From Nocardioides terrae (GTDB lineage: Bacteria > Actinomycetota > Actinomycetes > Propionibacteriales > Nocardioidaceae): a DNA stretch of 64,000 nucleotides. Position numbers and translations under genes: made by a program. How positions within the stretch are numbered: position 1 is the first letter of the stretch; the number at the start of each line of letters is the position of its first letter. Positions 17,293-25,042 of the stretch are shown piece after piece. The notes under the pieces are model-generated. The model did no database searches and had not been told where the DNA came from. It saw only the letters and a list, made by a program, of their open reading frames with translations. The stretch lies in assembly GCF_900112345.1 (NCBI RefSeq), contig NZ_FOLB01000006.1, positions 124,001 to 188,000 on the forward strand, given 5' to 3'.

Positions 17293-18366
17293 TCAGAGCT
17301 TGTCGAGGGCCTGGAGCAGGTCGCTCCACAGGTCGTCGACGTCCTCGATGCCGACAGAGACCCGCACCAGGCCCTCGGGGACGTCGGGCGACTCGCCGCT
17401 CCAGCGGCGGCGGCGCTCGAAGGTCGACTCCACGCCGCCGAGCGAGGTGGCGTGCACCCACAGCAGCGTGCTGTGGGTGAGCAGCTCGGCCTGCTCGGCG
17501 GTGGGCAGTACGACGGCCAGCATCGCGCCCATGCCGGGGTAGCGCACCTCGCTGACCGCGGGGTGTGCCTCCAGCCGGCGAGCCAGCTCGGCGGCGCTGG
17601 CCGACGCGCGCTCGATGCGCAGCGGCAGCGTGCGCAGCCCGCGCAGGGCGAGCCAGGCCTCGAACGGACCGGGGATGGCGCCGTACAGGTCGCGGCGGCC
17701 CTTGAGGACGTCCCACAGCGCCGGGTCGGAGACCACGAGGGCGCCCATGACGACGTCGGAGTGACCGGCGAGGTACTTCGTGACCGAGTGCAGCACGACG
17801 TCGGCGCCGAGCTCGAGGGGACGCTGCAGGATCGGCGTGGCGAAGGTGTTGTCGACCACGACCCGCGCGCCGACCTCGTGGGCCGCCGCGATCAGGGTGG
17901 GCAGATCGGCCACCTGCATGCCGGGGTTGGTCGGCGACTCCAGCCACAGCAACGCGGTGTCCTCGTCGATGGCCTCGAGCACGGCGGCGGTGTCGCTCAC
18001 GTCGACGAGTCGGGTCTTGACCCGCCCGCGCGACTCACGGTCGGCGAGCTGGCCGATCGTGCCGAGGTAGGCCTGCCCGGCCACGACCACGCTGTCCTGG
18101 TCCACCAGGTCGAGCAGGGTCGCCGTCGCCGCCTGCCCGCTGGAGAAGGCCAGCGCCTTGCCGCCCTCCAGCGCGCCGAGGGTGTCCTCGAAGGCGACCC
18201 ACGCGTCGTTGGTGTAGCGGCCGTACTCCTTGTCCCCACCGGCGACGTAGGTCGACGTCAGGGTGATCGGCACGTTCAACGGCTGGTCGGGCTCGTGCGG
18301 CGGGCGCCCCGCGTGGACGGCCACCGTCGAGGGGCGCAGGGTGCTGGGCTTCGGAGTCTCGGCCAT
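17293..18366 (-). CDS. trans-sulfuration PLP-dependent enzyme (cystathionine gamma-synthase/lyase-like)
   Basis: A 357-residue protein of the Cys/Met metabolism PLP family. It shows [31 protein letters not shown] and [17 protein letters not shown], whose Lys binds PLP, plus the C-terminal [12 protein letters not shown]. These act in cystathionine synthesis or cleavage or related gamma-elimination reactions; which of these cannot be decided by eye. A much longer open frame extends upstream to 19812 antisense to murF; the family N-terminus begins at ATG 18366, so the extension is rejected. It converges with gpsA and diverges from murF. Confidence 0.88.
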   Translation of the reverse strand: MAETPKPSTLRPSTVAVHAGRPPHEPDQPLNVPITLTSTYVAGGDKEYGRYTNDAWVAFEDTLGALEGGKALAFSSGQAATATLLDLVDQDSVVVAGQAYLGTIGQLADRESRGRVKTRLVDVSDTAAVLEAIDEDTALLWLESPTNPGMQVADLPTLIAAAHEVGARVVVDNTFATPILQRPLELGADVVLHSVTKYLAGHSDVVMGALVVSDPALWDVLKGRRDLYGAIPGPFEAWLALRGLRTLPLRIERASASAAELARRLEAHPAVSEVRYPGMGAMLAVVLPTAEQAELLTHSTLLWVHATSLGGVESTFERRRRWSGESPDVPEGLVRVSVGIEDVDDLWSDLLQALDKL

Positions 18367-18417
18367 GGTGCCCAGACTAGGGTGATCCTCCGTGAGTGGG
18401 ACGACCGGGATGACCGC

Positions 18418-19800
18418 ATGATCGCGCTGACGCTGGACCGGATCGCCGAGGTCGTCGGGGGCCGGATCGCAGGGGAGGTCGCGGCGGAGAACGAACCCGT
18501 CACGATCGACGGCCCGGTCGTCATCGACGGTCGCGAGGCGGCACCGGGCAGCCTGTTCGTGGCGTTCGCCGGCGAGCGTGTCGACGGCCACGACCATGCC
18601 GCCCAGGCCGGCGAGAACGGCGCCGTCGCGGTGCTCGGCAGCCGCCCGACCGCCCTGCCGACCGTCGTCGTTGAGGACGCCCGGCTCGCGCTGCAGCGAC
18701 TCGCCGCGTACGTCGTCGCGCAGGTGCGCGCGCAGGGCCGGCTGACCGTCGTCGGGATCACGGGCTCGCAGGGCAAGACGTCGACCAAGGACCTGCTCGG
18801 CGCGGTGCTCGGCAGCGCGGCGCGGACCGTCGCCACCCGGGGCTCGTTCAACAACGAGCTGGGGATGCCGCTGACCGCCCTGCAGGTCGAGCCGGACACC
18901 CGCTTCCTCGTGCTCGAGCTGGGCGCCCGCGGCAAGGGCCACATCGCCGAGCTGACCGCGCTGGTCGCCCCGGACATCGCCGTCGTGCTCAACGTCGGGC
19001 AGGCGCACCTGGGCGAGTTCGGGTCGCAGGAGGCGATCGCGGAGGCGAAGGGCGAGCTCGTCCAGGGCCTGGCGCCCGGCGGCACGGCGGTCCTCAACGC
19101 GGAGGACCGGCGGGTCGCCGCGATGGCTCGCCTCACCGACAGGCCGGTCGTCGCCTTCGGGACGGGGGAGGCGGCCGACGTACGCGTCGAGGGGCTGACG
19201 CTGGATCGTCTCGGCCGTCCGTCGTTCATCCTGGCCACCCCGGCCGGCAGCGTCCCCGTGGGCCTGCGGCTGGTCGGGGCGCACCAGGCGCTCAACGCGG
19301 CCGCCGCTGCCGCCGCAGCGTTCACGGCCGGGCTCGCCCCGGCCGAGATCGGCCAGGCCCTCGCCGGCGTCGAGACGCTCTCGCAGTGGCGGATGGAGCT
19401 GCGCGAGCTCCCGAGCGGCGTCCTCCTCCTCAACGACTCCTACAACGCCAACCCCGACTCCATGCGGGCCGCCCTCGACGCGCTGGCCTCGATCGGGGTC
19501 GACGCCGACGTCCGCCGCACGATCGCCGTCCTGGGCGAGATGCGCGAGCTGGGCGAGGCCGGTGCGGCCGAGCACGAGACGGTCGGCGGCTACGCCGCGC
19601 AGAGCGGTGTCGACCACGTGCTGGTGGTCGGCGACGCGGCTCGTGGCATCGCGGCGGGCGCGGGACCGCTCAGCACGTTCGTCGACGACAACGCCGCGGC
19701 GATCGCCTGGCTGCGCGACAACGTCGCCGCGGGCGACGCGATCCTCGTGAAGGCCTCGCGCGGGGCGCGCCTCGACGAGGTGGCCGCTGCCCTGGAGTGA
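18418..19800 (+). CDS. murF: UDP-N-acetylmuramoyl-tripeptide-D-alanyl-D-alanine ligase
   Basis: A 460-residue Mur ligase adding D-Ala-D-Ala to the UDP-MurNAc-tripeptide. The P-loop [12 protein letters not shown] is near residue 115, then [13 protein letters not shown], the Mg/carbamate-lysine region and [11 protein letters not shown]. The ATG at 18418 matches the family N-terminus. It is followed 27 bp later by ddl, which makes its substrate D-Ala-D-Ala. In many bacteria murF sits in the division/cell-wall cluster instead, so this pairing is notable. Confidence 0.95.
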   Translation: MIALTLDRIAEVVGGRIAGEVAAENEPVTIDGPVVIDGREAAPGSLFVAFAGERVDGHDHAAQAGENGAVAVLGSRPTALPTVVVEDARLALQRLAAYVVAQVRAQGRLTVVGITGSQGKTSTKDLLGAVLGSAARTVATRGSFNNELGMPLTALQVEPDTRFLVLELGARGKGHIAELTALVAPDIAVVLNVGQAHLGEFGSQEAIAEAKGELVQGLAPGGTAVLNAEDRRVAAMARLTDRPVVAFGTGEAADVRVEGLTLDRLGRPSFILATPAGSVPVGLRLVGAHQALNAAAAAAAAFTAGLAPAEIGQALAGVETLSQWRMELRELPSGVLLLNDSYNANPDSMRAALDALASIGVDADVRRTIAVLGEMRELGEAGAAEHETVGGYAAQSGVDHVLVVGDAARGIAAGAGPLSTFVDDNAAAIAWLRDNVAAGDAILVKASRGARLDEVAAALE

Positions 19801-19827
19801 GCGGGCCATCATCTAGGCTCGACGGCC

Positions 19828-20907
19828 ATGACCGACAGCCCTGCCCGCAAGATCCGGGTCGCCCTCGTCTTCGGCGGCCGCTCGGGCGAGCACGCCATCT
19901 CCGCCGCGACCGCCGCGGGCGTGATGAAGGCGATCGACAGGGACCGGTACGACGTCCTGCCGGTCGGCATCACCCGCGAGGGGCGGTGGGTGCTCGCCTC
20001 CGGTGACCCGGCGCAGTGGGAGCTCTCCGCCGGCCGCCTGCCCGAGGTCACCACGGACGCCGGCCGCGAGCTGGCCGGCCTCAACGAGGTCGACGACGTC
20101 GACGTGGTCTTCCCGCTCCTGCACGGTCCCTACGGCGAGGACGGCACCATCCAGGGCCTGCTCGAGCTCGCGGGCGTGCCCTACGTCGGCGCCGGTGTCC
20201 TGGCGTCCGCGGTCGGCATGGACAAGCAGTTCATGAAGCTCGTCTTCACGGGCCACGGCCTGCCGGTCGGGCCCTACGTCGTCGTGAAGCCGCGCGACTG
20301 GGAGCACGGACAGTCCGAGGTGGTCGCCCGGGTCCAGGCCGAGCTGAAGTTCCCCGTCTTCGTGAAGCCGGCACGGGCGGGATCCTCGCTGGGCGTGACC
20401 CGGGTGGACGACCTGACCGGCCTGGCCGACGCCATCGAGGAGGCCCGCTTCCACGACCCGAAGGTGATCGTGGAGGAGGGGATCGCCGGCCGTGAGATCG
20501 AGTGCGCGGTCCTCGGCGGCCGCGGCGGTGCGGCGCCGCGGGCGTCCGTCCCCGGTGAGATCGTGGTCGACCACGCCGAGGCGCAGTTCTACGACTTCGA
20601 GGAGAAGTACTCCGCCGACTCCCACGCCCGCACGCAGGCCCCCGCCGACCTGCCCGACGACGTCGCGGCGCGGGTGCGCGAGCTCGCGGTGCAGGCCTTC
20701 GAGTCGATCGGGGCCGAGGGCCTCTCCCGTGTCGACGTCTTCGTCACGCCCGAGGGCGAGGTGATCCTCAACGAGATCAACACGCTGCCGGGCTTCACGC
20801 CCATCTCGATGTACCCCCAGATGTGGCAGGCCTCCGGGATCTCCTACCCCGAGCTCATCGACGAGCTGATCCGCCTCGCGCTGGAACGCCCGACCGGTCT
20901 GCGCTGA
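19828..20907 (+). CDS. ddl: D-alanine-D-alanine ligase
   Basis: A 359-residue ATP-grasp ligase forming the D-Ala-D-Ala dipeptide. It has VFGGRSGEHAISAATA at the N-terminus, FPLLHGPYGEDGTIQG, KPARAGSSLGVTRV and the C-terminal EINTLPGFTPISMYPQM. The ligase is of the ordinary D-Ala type (active-site Tyr region present), with nothing suggesting D-Ala-D-Lac specificity. The stop shares one base with the start of the GNAT gene. Confidence 0.96.
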   Translation: MTDSPARKIRVALVFGGRSGEHAISAATAAGVMKAIDRDRYDVLPVGITREGRWVLASGDPAQWELSAGRLPEVTTDAGRELAGLNEVDDVDVVFPLLHGPYGEDGTIQGLLELAGVPYVGAGVLASAVGMDKQFMKLVFTGHGLPVGPYVVVKPRDWEHGQSEVVARVQAELKFPVFVKPARAGSSLGVTRVDDLTGLADAIEEARFHDPKVIVEEGIAGREIECAVLGGRGGAAPRASVPGEIVVDHAEAQFYDFEEKYSADSHARTQAPADLPDDVAARVRELAVQAFESIGAEGLSRVDVFVTPEGEVILNEINTLPGFTPISMYPQMWQASGISYPELIDELIRLALERPTGLR

Positions 20908-21431
20908 TGGCGGTCGAGGTCCGTCGCGTCCGGGCCGAGGACTGGCAGCGGGTGCGGGCGATGCGGCTGGAGGCGCTCCAGGACGAGGTGGCGTCGATCG
21001 CGTTCGTCGAGAGCCATGCCCGGGCCCTCGTCGAGCCGGACTCCTTCTGGCAGGAGCGCACGACCGGAGCCAGCGCGGGCGACCGGATCGCGCAGTTCGT
21101 CGCGATCGACGGCGACGACTGGGTGGCGAGCGCGGTCGGCGTCCGCGAGCAGGCCGGCGCCGTTGACTGGTCCGGTCGCCCCGTCAAGCAGGACCAGGTC
21201 CACGTCGTCGGCGTCTGGGTCCGGCCCGACCGCCGCGGCGCAGGACTGCTCGGGCGGCTGGTCGACGAGATCGCCGTCTGGGCCGCCGGGCAGGGCATCG
21301 AACGGCTGCGCCTGCTCGTCCACGAGGACAACGCCCGCGCCCGGGCGGCGTACGGCAAGCTCGGGTTCGTGGCGACGGGGGTCGTCGTCGTGCTCGAGGC
21401 GGGCAACGAGCTCGAGATGCGTCGCCCCTGA
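20907..21431 (+). CDS. GNAT family N-acetyltransferase
   Basis: A 174-residue acetyl-CoA-dependent acyltransferase. The acetyl-CoA loop is WVRPDRRGAGLLGRLVDEI, followed by LLVHEDNARARAAYGKLGF, the typical motif A and B of GNAT proteins. The substrate is unknown. The ATG overlaps the ddl stop (TGATG), so it is translationally coupled to ddl. It converges with a DUF3515 lipoprotein gene. Confidence 0.87.
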   Translation: MAVEVRRVRAEDWQRVRAMRLEALQDEVASIAFVESHARALVEPDSFWQERTTGASAGDRIAQFVAIDGDDWVASAVGVREQAGAVDWSGRPVKQDQVHVVGVWVRPDRRGAGLLGRLVDEIAVWAAGQGIERLRLLVHEDNARARAAYGKLGFVATGVVVVLEAGNELEMRRP

Positions 21432-21434
21432 CCC

Positions 21435-21932
21435 TCAGAGACAGCGGGTGCCCGCGGTGAGCGTCTCCGTCAGCGGGCCGGCCAGGTCGACCAGCGCCGC
21501 GGCCAGGGTGCCGCCCCGATAGGTCGCCGGCACGTGCAGCCTGACGCGTGGCGTGAGCGTCACCGTCGTCAGGGTGATGTCGGAGTCGTTGTCCTGCGTC
21601 TCGTCGTCCGGGGCGAACCAGTCGACGCCGTTCGCCGCGATGCAGCTCGAGGCCGGTCCGAAGCCGCGGGGTACGCCGACCCCGCAGGTCAGCGTGATCG
21701 GCGGGTCGCCCCAGGCGCCGCCGTCGGCGTCCTCGGGGGTGAAGGGCACCGGGTCGAGGTCGGCCAGACGCTCGGGAAGCCGGTCGGCGAGCGCCTCGCA
21801 CGCGGCGCGGTCGCGACTCGGCGGGCGGGCGATCTCGACCGGTCCGCCACAGGCGGCGACCAGCACGAGCAGTGCCCCCGACACAGCAGCACCCCGTGCC
21901 GCGGACGGCACGGGGCGCGGCAGGAGGGTCAC
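21435..21932 (-). CDS. DUF3515 family lipoprotein
   Basis: A 165-residue secreted lipoprotein: a hydrophobic signal peptide with lipobox LVAAC places the lipidated Cys at residue 28. The remainder, with LPERLADLDPVPFTPEDADG, CGV and AANGVDWFAPDDE, matches the actinobacterial DUF3515 family, of unknown function. Its place between ddl and thiL is conserved in mycobacteria as I recall it (Rv2980). The GTG start lies 2 bp after the stop of the RAM-domain gene, suggesting co-transcription. Confidence 0.82.
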   Translation of the reverse strand: MTLLPRPVPSAARGAAVSGALLVLVAACGGPVEIARPPSRDRAACEALADRLPERLADLDPVPFTPEDADGGAWGDPPITLTCGVGVPRGFGPASSCIAANGVDWFAPDDETQDNDSDITLTTVTLTPRVRLHVPATYRGGTLAAALVDLAGPLTETLTAGTRCL

Positions 21933-21934
21933 CC

Positions 21935-22171
21935 TCAGATGTGGACGACCGGGCAGGTCAGCGTGCGGGTGATGCCGTCGAGCGTCTGGACCTTCGCGAC
22001 GACGAGCTTGCCCAGCTCGTCGACGTTGCGCGCCTCGGCGCGGACGATGACGTCATAGGGGCCGGTGACGTCCTCGGCCAGCGTCACGCCCTTGATGCGG
22101 GCGATCTCGGCGGCGACGTCGGCAGCCTTGCCGACGTCGGTCTGAATGAGGATGTAGGCCTGGACGACCAT
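21935..22171 (-). CDS. Lrp/AsnC ligand-binding (RAM) domain protein
   Basis: A 78-residue stand-alone RAM domain (MVVQAYILIQTDVGKAADVA, then VTGPYDVIVRAEARNVDELG, then VQTLDGITRTLTCPVVHI, shown in pieces). It lacks the DNA-binding helix-turn-helix of Lrp/AsnC regulators. Such proteins form oligomers and may bind amino acids; their role is unclear. ATG 22171 with upstream AGGGAG is chosen over 22225. It diverges from thiL. Confidence 0.85.
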   Translation of the reverse strand: MVVQAYILIQTDVGKAADVAAEIARIKGVTLAEDVTGPYDVIVRAEARNVDELGKLVVAKVQTLDGITRTLTCPVVHI

Positions 22172-22333
22172 CGTGTTCTCCCTGCTGTCGGGGGATGTCT
22201 GGGCTTGCTGGGCGGTGCTGAGCAACCTCTCGGGCCGACGATCAACCTATCGCGAGGCGTGGTCGTGCCGATAGCCGTGTCCGCCGGCCGTGTCCGCCGT
22301 GGGCGGCGGGGGCCCGCGTGTTGGGATGGGTCC

Positions 22334-23275
22334 GTGGCGGAGCAGACGTTGGCGGACATCGGTGAGTTCGGGCTGATCGCCGAGCTCACGAAGCGGTTCC
22401 CGCAGGGCGAGCAGGTGGTGGTCGGCCCCGGTGACGACGCGGCGCTGCTGCGGATCCGCAACGGGCACGTGGTCGTGTCCACCGACCTGCTGGTCGAGGG
22501 CAGGCACTTCCGACGTGACTGGGCCTCCGCGGCCGACGTCGGCCACCGGGCCGCCGCGCAGAACCTCTCCGACATCAACGCGATGGGCGGCCGCGCCCAC
22601 TCCCTGACCGTCGGCTTCGCTGCTCCGCCGGACCTGCCCGCGCGCTGGGCGTTGGAGTTCGCCGACGGGTTCGCCGAGGAGTGCGCACTGGTCGGCGCGA
22701 GTGTCGTCGGCGGCGACGTGACCCGCTCGGCACAGATCGTGGTCTCGGTGACGGTGCTCGGCTCGGTCACCCAGGCCCCGGTCCTGCGCTCGGGCGCCCG
22801 CCCGGGCGACGTACTCGCGCTCGCCGGACGGCAGGGCTGGGCCGCCGCCGGGCTCGCCGTGCTCGGTCGCGGCTTCCGCTCCCCGCGTGCGGTGGTCGCG
22901 GCCTACCAGCGCCCGGAGCCGCCGTACGCCGCCGGGCCCGCCGCAGCTGCCGCGGGAGCGACCGCGATGGTCGACGTCTCCGACGGCCTCCTGGCCGAGG
23001 CCGGCCACCTGGCGTCGGCGTCGGGCGTCGCCATCGACGTGACCTCCGGTTCGCTGGAGGTCCCCGAGCCGTTCCGGGCCGTCGCCGCGGCCCTGAACGC
23101 AGACCCGCTCTCCTTCGCGCTCAGCGGTGGTGACGACCACGCGCTGCTCGCGACCTTCCCCTCCGCGTCCGCCCTGCCCGAGGGCTGGCGGGAGATCGGG
23201 TCGGTCTCCGATGGGGACGGCGTCACCGTCGACGGGAAGCCGTACGACGGGCCGACGGGCTGGACGCACTTCTGA
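22334..23275 (+). CDS. thiL: thiamine-monophosphate kinase
   Basis: A 313-residue PurM-like ATP-dependent kinase producing thiamine diphosphate from the monophosphate. Motifs are VGPGDDAALL, STDLLVEGRHFRRDWAS, QNLSDINAMGG, VGGDVTRS, MVDVSDGLLAEAGHLA and SGGDDHALLATF, all metal/ATP-binding. The GTG at 22334 (VAEQTLADIGEFGLI) matches the family start. A ~98-bp hairpin repeat begins about 20 bp after the stop. Confidence 0.95.
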   Translation: MAEQTLADIGEFGLIAELTKRFPQGEQVVVGPGDDAALLRIRNGHVVVSTDLLVEGRHFRRDWASAADVGHRAAAQNLSDINAMGGRAHSLTVGFAAPPDLPARWALEFADGFAEECALVGASVVGGDVTRSAQIVVSVTVLGSVTQAPVLRSGARPGDVLALAGRQGWAAAGLAVLGRGFRSPRAVVAAYQRPEPPYAAGPAAAAAGATAMVDVSDGLLAEAGHLASASGVAIDVTSGSLEVPEPFRAVAAALNADPLSFALSGGDDHALLATFPSASALPEGWREIGSVSDGDGVTVDGKPYDGPTGWTHF

Positions 23276-23296
23276 GCGAACGGTGTCCGGCTCGGG

Positions 23297-23394
23297 CTGC
23301 TGGTTCATCGAGGTATGCAGCCGAGCCTGCGCATCCCTAGCGGAACTCCGCGAGGTAAGTGACGGTTCGCCTGCATACCTCGACGAACCAGCAG
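23297..23394. repeat. long hairpin repeat, copy A
   Basis: Outer arms of about 31 bp (CTGCTGGTTCATCGAGGTAT... at the left; ...CATACCTCGACGAACCAGCAG at the right) pair with three mismatches. An inner dyad GCGGAACTCCGC lies near the centre. Copy B at 24485-24577 is the same element in the same orientation. Copy A lies between the convergent ends of thiL and the AbiEi-like gene, where it could act as a terminator or mRNA-end structure. Confidence 0.85.
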
Positions 23395-23435
23395 AGGCGA
23401 CCAGCAGAACCGTCGACGTACATCGACCGGGACCG

Positions 23436-24383
23436 TCAGCCCGCGAGGCCGAGCACCCGCTCGAGACGCGCACGGGTCACAGCAGGTGAGTCGAAGTCGC
23501 TCCAGACGAGGCGGATCATGCCCGCCTTCGTCAGCTCCCGGATCTCGTCCTCCCGGCGCTTCTCGGCGAACACGGCGTCGCCGGGGTCCTGCCCGGGCTT
23601 GAGGAGGCGGCCGTACTTGATCCGCCCGTCGAACTCGCCGTAGCAGCGGTGCGCGGGCCACCACCAGTCCGTGATGCCGACGAGAGATCCGTCGGCGCGT
23701 CGTACCTCGACCTGTGCCTCTGGGCGCGGGAGGCCGCTGCGGTGGAAGAGCCAGTTGCCACGGGACTCTCCGATGGACCCGGAGAGCGGGCTCGCGAGAT
23801 CGAGCGGGATGCCGAGGTGCCGCACGTACGGCCAGTGCCGGATCAGGTCGTAGGTCCCCTCGAGCGCCGCGCGGTCGAAGAGGCCGGCTCGCATCCCGGC
23901 CTCCATCAGGCAGAGAGCCTTCTCGTCGGTCGTGCGCGACCCCGCCTCCAACACGCATCGGTCGGCGCGAAGGACCCGCTGCCCCCCGACCGTCATCACG
24001 TCGTCATCGGCCCAGAAGCCCTCGTGGTGGGTGACATCGCCCTCGACCCTCCCGGCGCCGCCGTCGAGCCGGGTCACGTGCACGCGCGTGAGGTCCAGGC
24101 CCCACACGTCGATGCCGTGGCGGATCACGCCGGACGCGTGGCTCAGAGCGACAACGTCGCCGAGGGGGTGGAGGACCGCGCTGGATCGGATGCGATGCCG
24201 GGCAACGTCGTCGAGCGAGGTCCAGACGTCGGTGAACACGTAGGCCCCGCGTCGGAGGCGGGTCCACACCTTCGCACGCACCATGCGGGTGACGTCGCGG
24301 TCGGCGTAGCCCGCCTGGCGGGCGTGGGCGCGGGTGAAGAAGCCGTCGGCGGTCGCGATCTCGCGCAGGGGGTCGATGTCCAT
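23436..24383 (-). CDS. AbiEi-like antitoxin-domain protein with DUF559/Vsr-like C-terminus
   Basis: A 315-residue protein. Residues about 1-60 form an AbiEi-type winged-helix antitoxin segment (REIATADGFFTRAHARQAGY, TRMVRAKVWTRLRRGAYVF). The middle contains ALSHASGVIRHGIDVWGLDL, common to these proteins. The C-terminal ~100 residues (ITDWWWPAHRCYGEFDGRIK, then EKRREDEIRELTKAGM) look like a PD-(D/E)xK or very-short-patch-repair-type fold. No AbiEii nucleotidyltransferase toxin is adjacent. Such orphan genes are common in actinobacteria and their function is unknown. It is flanked on both sides by copies of a hairpin repeat. Confidence 0.7.
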   Translation of the reverse strand: MDIDPLREIATADGFFTRAHARQAGYADRDVTRMVRAKVWTRLRRGAYVFTDVWTSLDDVARHRIRSSAVLHPLGDVVALSHASGVIRHGIDVWGLDLTRVHVTRLDGGAGRVEGDVTHHEGFWADDDVMTVGGQRVLRADRCVLEAGSRTTDEKALCLMEAGMRAGLFDRAALEGTYDLIRHWPYVRHLGIPLDLASPLSGSIGESRGNWLFHRSGLPRPEAQVEVRRADGSLVGITDWWWPAHRCYGEFDGRIKYGRLLKPGQDPGDAVFAEKRREDEIRELTKAGMIRLVWSDFDSPAVTRARLERVLGLAG

Positions 24384-24484
24384 CGGCCGAGCCTCCGCCC
24401 GGACCGGCCCGTCGGGCACTGTCGATGGACGAGGCTGTGGACCACGGCGCTCACGCGGCCGCCTGTGGACGCCAGGTGGCTCAG

Positions 24485-24577
24485 CTGCTGGTTCATCGAG
24501 GTATGCAGCCGAGCATCCGCTTTCCCAGCGGAACTCCGCGAGGAAAGTGACGGTTCGGCTGCATACCTCGACGAACC
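24485..24577. repeat. long hairpin repeat, copy B
   Basis: The left arm CTGCTGGTTCATCGAGGTAT and continuation to about 24514 pairs with the right arm GGTTCGGCTGCATACCTCG and on to 24577. The inner part CTTTCC...AGCGGA/TCCGC...GGAAAG also pairs, so nearly the whole ~93 nt can fold into one hairpin. It is the same element and orientation as copy A. It lies between the 5' end of the AbiEi-like gene and the 3' end of rpmB. Confidence 0.85.
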
Positions 24578-24608
24578 GACCGAGCCCGCGAGCCACCGAC
24601 CCACCAAG

Positions 24609-24647
24609 CACGAGAGCCGCCGCCCGGATCGGGCGACGGCTCTCGTG
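24609..24647. terminator. terminator-like hairpin after rpmB
   Basis: CACGAGAGCCG-CGCCCG pairs with CGGGCG-CGGCTCTCGTG across loop GAT, giving a stem of about 17 bp with one bulged position. It lies 18 bp beyond the rpmB stop on the minus strand. No long T tract follows, as is common for actinobacterial hairpin terminators. Confidence 0.75.
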
Positions 24648-24664
24648 GGAAGACTGTCAGCGGG

Positions 24665-24850
24665 TCAGCGAGTGACCTTGCCGGCCTTGAGGCAGCCGGT
24701 GCAGACGTTGAGGCGCTTGGGGGTGCCGTTGATGACGGCACGGACGCGCTGGATGTTGGGGTCGAAGCGACGCTTCGTGATCTTGCGGGACCACGGCCGG
24801 TTGTTGCCGAAGCCCGGCTTCTTGGCGCAGATGTCGCAGACGGCAGCCAC
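24665..24850 (-). CDS. rpmB: 50S ribosomal protein L28
   Basis: A 61-residue ribosomal protein (AAVCDICAKKPGFGNN, then SRKITKRRFDPNIQRVRAV, then LNVCTGCLKAGKV). It keeps the CxxC pairs (CDIC, CTGC) of the zinc-binding form of L28. The GTG at 24850 preceded by GGAG matches the family N-terminus; a longer frame to 24913 is rejected. Zinc-dependent L28 is the housekeeping form in organisms that also carry zinc-free paralogues. Confidence 0.95.
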   Translation of the reverse strand: MAAVCDICAKKPGFGNNRPWSRKITKRRFDPNIQRVRAVINGTPKRLNVCTGCLKAGKVTR

Positions 24851-24998
24851 CGTGAACTCCTGAAGTGATTTCGTTGCTAGGTCAGTCGTCACCGGCGGAA
24901 CTGCGCCAGGCAACCGAAGAAGAATATCCCAGGCCCGCCGGACCGGTGAAATCCCCGGCGACCGCAGGTGCAGCGGCCGCTGTCGACCGGGACACCAC

Positions 24999-25021
24999 TA
25001 GCCTGTGACGACCACAGGCTA
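24999..25021. promoter_or_regulatory. 9-bp perfect dyad upstream of the DAK2 gene
   Basis: TAGCCTGTG (24999-25007) and CACAGGCTA (25013-25021) are perfect reverse complements with spacer ACGAC, ending 12 bp before the Shine-Dalgarno AGGAGG of the DAK2 gene. It could be an operator overlapping a -10-like TAGCCT, or a small 5'-UTR hairpin. Confidence 0.4.
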
Positions 25022-25042
25022 CCCAGGATGGCAGGAGGACGC

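Noticed and set aside
17293..19812. An 839-codon minus-strand frame extending the trans-sulfuration gene across murF
   Set aside because: Only the part from ATG 18366 matches the enzyme family; the extension is antisense to murF and has no recognisable domain.
23297..24577. The hairpin pair plus gene as an insertion sequence
   Set aside because: No transposase is encoded; the flanking copies are direct, each is internally palindromic, and I see no target duplication.
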